The translations under genes and the position numbers were made by a program. 17,959 bases of DNA. It comes from Candidatus Zhuqueibacterota bacterium. GTDB taxonomy: Bacteria; KSB1; UBA2214. Positions 6,240-12,205 of this stretch are shown here, in pieces. The notes under the pieces are model-generated. The model saw nothing but the letters and a program-made list of their open reading frames with translations. It was not told the DNA's origin and did not search any database. Every line of letters begins with the position of its first letter. The stretch's first letter is position 1. The stretch is taken from contig JAKJDB010000007.1 of the NCBI GenBank assembly GCA_022706175.1, positions 1 through 17,959 on the forward strand. Reading direction: 5' to 3'.

Positions 6240-7609
6240 TCCACTTCCTCCAGCCGGGCGGTAAAATGGCGCAAGAGCGGCGCCTGATGAACGATGCGCA
6301 ATCCTTTGATGGCCTCGTGGTTTCTATATAGTTCGATGATCGATTCGGCGACATACTGCATATGCATGGACGTGTAGACTCGGCGGGGGATGGCCAGCCG
6401 GACCAGTTCGAGATCGGGAAAGTTTTCCCGGCCCGACTGCGGATCCCTTGCGCCGAACATGAGGCCGCCGATCTCGGTCGCGCGAATGCCGGCCTCCCGG
6501 TACAGGGCGCAGGTGAGCGCCTGTCCCGGAAACTGTTCGCGCGGCAAATGGGGCAAAAACTTTTTCGCGTTTAGAAACACCGCGTGTCCGCCGAAGGGTT
6601 TCACCATCGGGATGCCGGCCTGATCGAGCAGGTCGCCCAGATAGTGAACCTGGCCGACCCGATGGGCCAGATACTCTTCGTCCACTCCTTCTTGCAGACC
6701 GCGGGCGATGGCCTCGAGATCGCGGCCGGCCAAACCGCCGTAGGTCGGAAAACCTTCCAGCAGTATGAGCAGATTGGCGCACTGTTCCGCCCAGGCATCG
6801 TTGTTCAGGGCGAGAAATCCGCCGATGTTGACCAGTCCGTCCTTCTTGGCGCTCATGGTGCAGCCGTCGGCCAGACTGAACAGTTCGCGGCTGATCTCTT
6901 GAACGGCGCGGCCGCTGTAGCCGGGTTCCCGCTGTTGAATGAAATAACAATTCTCCGCGAACCGGCAGGCATCGATGAAAAAAGGCCGTTGATATTTTTT
7001 GGCGATGGCGCTGACGCAGCGGATGTTCTCCATGGAGACCGGTTGGCCGCCGACGCTGTTGTTGGTGATGGTCATCATGATCAACGGGACGTTAGCGCCC
7101 TTTTGTTGCAGCAACCGTTCCAATTTCTCCGTATCCATGTTCCCCTTGAACGGGTGCTCCCGCTCAGGATCATGCGCCGCCTCGATGACCAGATCCATCG
7201 GCACACCCTGACGGTGCAGCACGTTGGCGCGTGTGGTGTCAAAATGCGTGTTGTTGGGCACCACATCGCCCGGCCGTACAGCCACGGAGAACAGCAGATG
7301 CTCAGCCGAACGCCCCTGATGCGTAGGAAGGACGTTTTTAAAGCCGAAGATCGATCGAACCGATTCGGCAAAATGGTAATAATTTTTGCTGCCGGCGTAG
7401 GACTCGTCGCCCAGCATGATCCCGGCCCATTGGTTATCGCTCATGGCCGAGGTGCCGCTGTCGGTGAGCAAATCCACATAGATGCTTTCGGCGGGCAGAC
7501 GAAAAACATTAAAGCCGGCTTCCCGGATCAACCGGTCGCGCTGCGCACGCGTGGTTTTCCGGACAGGCTCGACGACCTTGATGCGAAAAGGTTCTGCGGG
7601 AAAGCGCAT
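6236..7609 (-). CDS. tnaA: Tryptophanase (tryptophan indole-lyase), PLP-dependent
   Basis: A 457-residue PLP enzyme converting L-tryptophan to indole, pyruvate and ammonia. It aligns along its whole length with the tyrosine phenol-lyase/tryptophanase family: LLTDSGTSAMSD, Tyr71 in GDESYAGS, THQGR at 96-100, PLP-binding Asp213 and Arg216 in FIDACRF, the Schiff-base lysine Lys256 in MSAKKDG, and the carboxylate-binding Arg404. Three positions separate the two activities. Asp124 (HFDTT; Thr in tyrosine phenol-lyase), Ile380 (RATEIG; Arg in tyrosine phenol-lyase) and His448 (LLRHFTARL; Phe in tyrosine phenol-lyase) all match tryptophanase. The ATG at 7609 has a GAGG site four bases upstream. No tnaC-like leader peptide is visible in the 91 bases upstream and no tryptophan permease is nearby, so regulation differs from enteric bacteria. 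It overlaps the HAD gene by four bases. Confidence 0.93.
   Translation of the reverse strand: MRFPAEPFRIKVVEPVRKTTRAQRDRLIREAGFNVFRLPAESIYVDLLTDSGTSAMSDNQWAGIMLGDESYAGSKNYYHFAESVRSIFGFKNVLPTHQGRSAEHLLFSVAVRPGDVVPNNTHFDTTRANVLHRQGVPMDLVIEAAHDPEREHPFKGNMDTEKLERLLQQKGANVPLIMMTITNNSVGGQPVSMENIRCVSAIAKKYQRPFFIDACRFAENCYFIQQREPGYSGRAVQEISRELFSLADGCTMSAKKDGLVNIGGFLALNNDAWAEQCANLLILLEGFPTYGGLAGRDLEAIARGLQEGVDEEYLAHRVGQVHYLGDLLDQAGIPMVKPFGGHAVFLNAKKFLPHLPREQFPGQALTCALYREAGIRATEIGGLMFGARDPQSGRENFPDLELVRLAIPRRVYTSMHMQYVAESIIELYRNHEAIKGLRIVHQAPLLRHFTARLEEVD
6247..6251 (-). promoter_or_regulatory. Ribosome binding site deciding the TTG start of the HAD gene
   Basis: A perfect GGAGG on the minus strand lies seven bases upstream of TTG at 6239 and inside the last codons of tnaA. 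It supports this non-ATG start and translational coupling. Confidence 0.75.
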
Positions 7610-7700
7610 GGGACCTCTGCTTTGAATATATGGCGGCCCGAAGCGGCGCCGTAGGCTGCAAACAGCGTCCGGGCGACGGGCAGATCAATTTCAGCGGCCG

Positions 7701-8237
7701 CTATTTCAACGGCTCAAAATTCATAAAATCGGCGTGATGGACGATGATGCTTTCCGGAGTGCGATAGCCGCTGTCGCCCTCTTTGGCGTGCGTAGCGATG
7801 ATATGGACCACGGCGTCGGGCAGCTCGTGGCCGGCCGCCAGAGCGGCGCCGCTGAAGGGATGACGCAACAGCCGGCCGTTTTCGCTCTTGACGAAGCGGC
7901 CGTCCGCCACCTGGTATTCCAGTAACTTGCCGATATCGTGCAGCAGGCCGCCGCTCACCACCCAATCCAGATTCAGCACCGGGCCGCGCGGGTACTGCTC
8001 ATTAAAGATTTTTGCCGCCGCTGCGGCCATCTGCGTCACACTGCGGACATGAGTGCGGAACGAGACCGGACAATCGCTGATGAGCAGGGTGAACGGCAGC
8101 CGATCGAGATCTTCCAGACTCCAGCCGCCCCGGTTCATGGCGTCCAGCCAGCAGTGGACCGTCTTTTGCCGCAGCCCCTGCTCCTGAATCCAGTCGAATT
8201 CAGGGATCAGGGAACGCAATTTTTTCTCCTGCATCAT
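7701..8237 (-). CDS. HD-domain metal-dependent phosphohydrolase-like protein
   Basis: A small cytoplasmic protein of 178 residues with an HD domain. The metal-ligand series is complete: His63 (SFRTHVRSV), the His100-Asp101 pair (LLHDIGK), His126 (RHPFSG), His150 (ATHAKEG) and Asp170 (VHHADF). The extra histidines between the HD pair and the last Asp are typical of HD proteins that hold two metals, such as YqeK-type nucleotide hydrolases, so activity is likely. The substrate is unknown. A GTG at 8249 would overlap the stop of the PdxJ-like gene by four bases, but a GAGG site six bases upstream of ATG 8237 favours the ATG. Its tight link to a PdxJ-like gene and its place before tryptophanase suggest a shared pathway. 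Confidence 0.8.
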   Translation of the reverse strand: MMQEKKLRSLIPEFDWIQEQGLRQKTVHCWLDAMNRGGWSLEDLDRLPFTLLISDCPVSFRTHVRSVTQMAAAAAKIFNEQYPRGPVLNLDWVVSGGLLHDIGKLLEYQVADGRFVKSENGRLLRHPFSGAALAAGHELPDAVVHIIATHAKEGDSGYRTPESIIVHHADFMNFEPLK

Positions 8238-8243
8238 GCAGAA

Positions 8244-8247
8244 CCTC
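8244..8247 (-). promoter_or_regulatory. Ribosome binding site for the HD-domain gene
   Basis: GAGG on the minus strand overlaps the stop codon of the PdxJ-like gene and lies six bases upstream of ATG 8237. It supports that start over the GTG at 8249, and it ties translation of the two genes together. Confidence 0.55.
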
Positions 8248-8956
8248 ACTTGCCGATCAACTGCGATTTAAAATGGATGACCGCGCGGTCAATGCCGACC
8301 AACAGGCTGCGGCTGATGATCGCCCGGCCGACGTTGCACTCTTCGATGATGTCGATGCTGCCGATTTCGCGGATGTTTTGATAGGACAGCCCGCGTCCGG
8401 CCGAGACGCCCATGCCGAGTTTGTGCGCCGCCAGCGCCACGGAGCGGATGCGCTCTACCTGTTCGGTCATGGTGCCCAGATCCTCGACCAGCGAAAAGGG
8501 AAACGTGTTGATCTGCACATAATCCATACCGGCGCGCGCCGCGGCCCGCACCTGGTTGTTCTCCGGCGCGATCAACGCGTTGACGACGATATTGTTGGCG
8601 CGCAACGTGGCGGCCACCTCCTCGATGTATTCGAGGTTGGCGTCCACATCCAAGGACGCGGACTCATCCTCCACCGCCGGCAGCAGCGTGACCATGTCGG
8701 GCAGCGTGCGGATGGCCTTTTTCACCATCTCGTCTTCCAGCGGGATAGCCAGGTTGAGATGGGTTTTCACGACCTCCTTGAGCACATGCAGATCGCGGTC
8801 GCTGATATCCGAACGATTGGGCGCCCAACACACCACAATGCCGTCGATGCCGGCGATCTCTGCGGCCATGGCCACATTGACCGGGTCCGGCTCCCGTTTT
8901 CTATTGAGCTGGCGCAGTTGCGCCACCTGATTGATGCACAAACATAATCTGGCCAT
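8246..8956 (-). CDS. PdxJ-like TIM-barrel protein lacking the catalytic residues of pyridoxine 5'-phosphate synthase
   Basis: A 236-residue homologue of PdxJ, the enzyme that closes the pyridoxine ring from 1-deoxyxylulose 5-phosphate and aminoacetone phosphate. Homology is clear: AGIDGIVVCWAPNRSDISDRD aligns with the E. coli AGADGITV...ITDRD segment, SAGRGLSYQNI with NAGHGLTYHNV, and NVGRAIISRS with NIGHAIIGRA. The working residues differ. Against E. coli numbering His45 is Cys43, Arg47 is Ala45, His52 is Asp50, Glu72 is Ala70, Glu153 is Gln148, His193 is Arg188 and His216 is Arg211. The N-terminal NIDHIATLR has lost two residues including Asp11-His12. These comparisons use the E. coli sequence from memory. 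Ring-closure activity is therefore unlikely, and a changed ligand or a regulatory role is more probable. The start is firm: AGGAGAGG lies upstream of ATG 8956. It overlaps or abuts the HD-domain gene. Confidence 0.85.
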   Translation of the reverse strand: MARLCLCINQVAQLRQLNRKREPDPVNVAMAAEIAGIDGIVVCWAPNRSDISDRDLHVLKEVVKTHLNLAIPLEDEMVKKAIRTLPDMVTLLPAVEDESASLDVDANLEYIEEVAATLRANNIVVNALIAPENNQVRAAARAGMDYVQINTFPFSLVEDLGTMTEQVERIRSVALAAHKLGMGVSAGRGLSYQNIREIGSIDIIEECNVGRAIISRSLLVGIDRAVIHFKSQLIGK

Positions 8957-9047
8957 ACCGCTTCCTCTCCTGATTGAAAGCCCCAGACGCCGGATTCAGC
9001 GTTTACCGCCGGCGCCGTTTCCGCTGAGCGGCTGCTCGCCGCCCTCC

Positions 9048-10199
9048 CTATGGTATCACATCGGTGACGGAGACAAACTCGATGCCCCGTGTCTGCAGCC
9101 GCGGCATCATCTCCTGCAGAATCCGCAGCGTCCGTTTGCGCAAATGGCCGATGGCGACCACATGACCGTTGGCCACCGCCAGATCGGCCATTTTAGTCAA
9201 CTGGCTGCGAATGAAATCCGAATTATCCTCGGCATCGATGAACACCTGATTCACCGCCACCGGCACGCGCAGCGATCGGGCCGCCTCCACCGCCACGCTG
9301 GCGCTGTTGGTCCGGCTGTCGATAAAAATCTTGTTCTGCCGCTTCAATTCCTCCAGCACGATTTTCATCACCGCCTTGTCCGCCGTCACTTTGGAGCCCT
9401 GATGGTTGTTCATGCCCACGGCCGCGGGCAGTTGGGCGAAGGCGCTGCGCACGCGCAGCCGGATCGTTCCCGGATCGTGGCGGGAAAGGATGGTGAATCC
9501 ATCGTCCGCGTATTTGCCCTCCGCCGGCTCCATCGGCATATGCACCAGAATGGTGCGGTTGGCCAGCGCCGCCTCGCGCGCCACCCGTTTGCTCTCGTCC
9601 AAGCCAGGAATGATGGAGATGGTCACAGGAAAGCCCAGCAGGAGAAATTCCTTCACCAGGCTGTTGTAGGAATAGCCAAAATCATCGATGACGATGGCCG
9701 CCTTGCCTGACACGGTTTTCAATCCGCTGCGCCGCCACAAAGTGATCCGGCGGGCCAGCTTGTCATCCACCAGCAGCTCTGCATCGATCCGGCTTCTCGC
9801 TCGGTCATCCTTGATGTGTTCCAGTCGTGCATCTACCTTGTCCAGCCGGTTGCGCAGCTCTGCAAGAAAATCGAACACCGGCAGCTCTTTGGGCACGGTG
9901 GCGGAATAGGTGTTGCCCGAGTCGCGAATCAGATTTTCGCGAATATGAAATTCGCCGAGCAGACGAGTCAGAACCTCCACCGCGGCCGCTGCGTCCTCAG
10001 GGTCTGCCTCGACAACCGCCGGTCGCGTCGCCGGGGGCGTCGGTGTTTCCGATCGGGTCGTCTCTTCAACCGGCGGCGGCAGTTCGGCGGAACGCCAGGT
10101 CACAATGCGAATCGTACCCAGAACCAGGGCCGAGATCGACAGAACGATGATCCACATCGTCAGACGGTCAACAGGCCATTCCGGCAGCCTTATTTTCAT
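9048..10199 (-). CDS. Divergent polysaccharide deacetylase family protein, membrane-anchored (YibQ-like)
   Basis: A 383-residue protein with an N-terminal membrane anchor (about residues 14-31, MWIIVLSISALVLG), a Pro/Thr/Ala/Glu-rich linker (41-72), a small mixed domain (about 73-160) and a C-terminal divergent polysaccharide deacetylase domain (167-380). Family marks are AIVIDDFGYS with Asp172 and Asp173, HMPMEP (220-225), MNNHQGS (263-269), IDSRT around 293-297 and AIGH (349-352). The family is linked to the periplasm and cell-wall turnover, but its biochemical role is poorly known. An open frame continues upstream to 10316 and overlaps the preceding gene. I chose ATG 10199 because it precedes the membrane anchor and clears that overlap; its ribosome site is weak (AGGAG about 15 bases away). 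It follows a putative lipoprotein gene by 25 bases. Confidence 0.82.
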   Translation of the reverse strand: MKIRLPEWPVDRLTMWIIVLSISALVLGTIRIVTWRSAELPPPVEETTRSETPTPPATRPAVVEADPEDAAAAVEVLTRLLGEFHIRENLIRDSGNTYSATVPKELPVFDFLAELRNRLDKVDARLEHIKDDRARSRIDAELLVDDKLARRITLWRRSGLKTVSGKAAIVIDDFGYSYNSLVKEFLLLGFPVTISIIPGLDESKRVAREAALANRTILVHMPMEPAEGKYADDGFTILSRHDPGTIRLRVRSAFAQLPAAVGMNNHQGSKVTADKAVMKIVLEELKRQNKIFIDSRTNSASVAVEAARSLRVPVAVNQVFIDAEDNSDFIRSQLTKMADLAVANGHVVAIGHLRKRTLRILQEMMPRLQTRGIEFVSVTDVIP

Positions 10200-10224
10200 A
10201 CGCAGGTTCGCACACTCCTGTCTC

Positions 10225-10827
10225 TCAGTTGCCGAACGCCGCCCGCACCGCACTCCAGGTCGGTTGACTGGCGGTGGCGTAATCGGTCCAGCGATGGATG
10301 TACCACATGTTTTCAATAGAACGAATCAGGCGAAACTCGATCTGCCCGCGGGTTTTCACCAGACCCACAGTCGCCTGACGTTGATGCCGCAGGGTGAGCT
10401 CATACTCTTGCAGCAGAATCACCGAATCCTGATACACACTCTCGCGCAAAGAGGTCAACATCAATTGACTGGTGGAATCTTTCGGCAGATAGAGCAGCAG
10501 TTGATTCAAATAGATGCGCTCTTGCTCATATCCCCAGTTTCTGAAAACGCCGGGATTCGCGGCGTTGACCGACTGTTCCGGAATAAAGAGGAACCGGCGG
10601 CCGGCCTTGCCGGTATCCGCCAGACAACGCAGATAGTTCTGCGCGTTTTTCTCCGCGATCGCATTGCGCAGGTTGACCATCACGTAACTGGACGACGTGG
10701 GTTGGATCCAGCTGGATTGCTGGTTGATCGGCGGCTCCGGATCACGGGTGGCGAACGGCGATCGGCAGGCCAGCGCCGGCAGCATCACCCACCCCAACCA
10801 CCCGAGTCCTTTTGCACAACAGGTCAC
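10225..10827 (-). CDS. Conserved hypothetical protein, probable lipoprotein
   Basis: A 200-residue protein I do not recognise by name. The N-terminus has a hydrophobic stretch (LGWLGWVMLPALAC) ending at Cys21 with an imperfect lipobox, so it is probably exported and lipid-anchored. The mature part holds WIQPTSSSYVMVNLRNAI (about 40-57), an alpha/beta pattern, and a C-terminal MWYIHRWTDY followed by TWSAVRAAFG. The ending of Trp-x-x-x-Trp-x-Asp and a final short helix recalls NTF2-like accessory lipoproteins, but this is only an impression. The start is a GTG at 10827 with a clear GGAAGGA site five to six bases upstream. It sits between the DUF4921 gene and the membrane-anchored deacetylase, so an envelope role is likely. 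Confidence 0.65.
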   Translation of the reverse strand: MTCCAKGLGWLGWVMLPALACRSPFATRDPEPPINQQSSWIQPTSSSYVMVNLRNAIAEKNAQNYLRCLADTGKAGRRFLFIPEQSVNAANPGVFRNWGYEQERIYLNQLLLYLPKDSTSQLMLTSLRESVYQDSVILLQEYELTLRHQRQATVGLVKTRGQIEFRLIRSIENMWYIHRWTDYATASQPTWSAVRAAFGN

Positions 10828-10855
10828 GACAGATCCTTCCCCTTGCGATGCGGAT

Positions 10856-12190
10856 TCAGGTTTCGAAATCGTTTTTGTAATACAACAGGGAATTGGGCCG
10901 CACCGGACACTCCTCGGCGATCAACAATCGGCCCAGGCGCCCCTGATAACGCAATTCGAACAGACGCGGAACCAGCTTGTCGCGCAATTCGGTCAACGAG
11001 ACCGGATTGACATAGATCTTGGTGCCGCCTTCAAATCCGGCGGCGATGTTGACGCGCCATTTGATGAGTATATGCCAGGGGATGGGAATGGTGGAATCGA
11101 ACGGCCGGCAATACCACTCCTCGTTGCAGGAGATGTTCGCACCTGAGGCCACGTGCACCGCATGCACCACATCGCTGAACCCGCGCAGCTCCTCTTCCGT
11201 GTGATTGCAGGGACGGCAGTGGATGCTTTTGGAATAGATGGCGATGCTGGGGTGGCGATGGCCCAGATCGACAAACGCCACCGCGTGATCGTTTTCACAC
11301 AGCACATAGTTGTTGTAAGCGGCGTAATTGGCCGCATACTCGTTGTACATGTTCGGATTGCGATAGGCCATATTCAACTCGCCCTCCAGCGACACGCCCC
11401 ATTCATCCAGGCCGCACAGCTGTTTGTGCAGATGATCGAAGGAAGCGCCCGCCTCCTTGAGCCAGTTCTGATACACGGCGATGTAACGGACATAGCGGTT
11501 GTTGGCTTGAATGTCGGACATGGCGGCGAGGGTGAAACGGAAATAATCGAAATGCTCATCCGGAGTCAATTCGCCGGAGGAACATAACTGGGAGTCCCAC
11601 TCGGCGCCGGGCCGGTAATGCCGGCTGGGAATCACCAGCTCATGACAGCCGCCGAAAAAGGCGTCGGTCAGATCAAACTTGCGCTCCCGGGGAAACCGCT
11701 GGATCTCCTCTTCGCTTAATCCGGAATATTTCAGCTTTAAATCAACGACGGAAAGAGCGTGTGCGCGCCCGCGGTCCGTGGACAAGTACCGTTCTTTCCA
11801 GGAACGGTTTGTGTCCGACAGCCGGTAATTGAAATTTTTCTTCCAATAGTCGATGGTGACGATTTCAAAAAGATTGGCGATGCGACGGAACAGCGCCCCC
11901 TCGGCCAATCCCTCCTCAGCCGGCAGCCGGTCACGAATCAACCGCCCGCCCTCGGCAAGGACCATACGGGATTTTTCCGGCGGCGTGTTGCTGTGCCGTG
12001 CAGGACAAAAGTTGCAGTAATCCTCAGGCTGACGGATCTCGATCCGCTGCGCCGTGGAGGGAACGCCGGTAAAGATAGGACGGCTCTTGCGGCCGGGGAT
12101 AAACCAAACCTCCGTGCCGGTGAACGGATTGACGTGCTTCTCCGTTCCGTCCGGCATCACTCTCACCATGGTTCTATCAATGCGATCCAT
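10856..12190 (-). CDS. DUF4921-family protein, GalT/HIT-like nucleotidyltransferase relative
   Basis: A 444-residue cytoplasmic protein matching my recollection of the DUF4921 family, whose members open with DGT...NPFTGTEVW...PGR, as here at residues 14-34. Several features resemble galactose-1-phosphate uridylyltransferase. A CxxC pair lies at Cys59 and Cys62, followed by TPPEK. GGCHELVIPSRHY (180-192) resembles the GalT segment before its active site. GASFDHLHKQL (248-258) supplies His253-x-His255-x-Gln257, equivalent to the GalT HPHGQ triad. A nucleotide-sugar or other nucleotidyl-transfer reaction is a reasonable inference, but the substrate is unknown. The start ATG 12190 has a weak ribosome site; an internal ATG at 12169 is possible. 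It begins 15 bases after the secreted peptidase gene stops. Confidence 0.78.
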   Translation of the reverse strand: MDRIDRTMVRVMPDGTEKHVNPFTGTEVWFIPGRKSRPIFTGVPSTAQRIEIRQPEDYCNFCPARHSNTPPEKSRMVLAEGGRLIRDRLPAEEGLAEGALFRRIANLFEIVTIDYWKKNFNYRLSDTNRSWKERYLSTDRGRAHALSVVDLKLKYSGLSEEEIQRFPRERKFDLTDAFFGGCHELVIPSRHYRPGAEWDSQLCSSGELTPDEHFDYFRFTLAAMSDIQANNRYVRYIAVYQNWLKEAGASFDHLHKQLCGLDEWGVSLEGELNMAYRNPNMYNEYAANYAAYNNYVLCENDHAVAFVDLGHRHPSIAIYSKSIHCRPCNHTEEELRGFSDVVHAVHVASGANISCNEEWYCRPFDSTIPIPWHILIKWRVNIAAGFEGGTKIYVNPVSLTELRDKLVPRLFELRYQGRLGRLLIAEECPVRPNSLLYYKNDFET

Positions 12191-12205
12191 AGGGCGCCGA
12201 TCCGG

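Noticed and set aside
6584..7654. Plus-strand open frame of about 356 codons opposite tryptophanase
   Set aside because: It mirrors a full-length, strongly conserved enzyme and shows no family features of its own.
7610..7700. Possible tnaC-type leader or promoter upstream of tryptophanase
   Set aside because: No short frame with a conserved Trp and Pro pattern was seen. A TATATT near 7630 lacks a -35 partner, and the GC-rich hairpin there has a bulge and no T-tract.
10200..10316. Extended N-terminus of the deacetylase overlapping the upstream lipoprotein gene
   Set aside because: The extension is Arg/Cys/Pro-rich, overlaps a gene with a better start, and would bury the membrane anchor; ATG 10199 is preferred.
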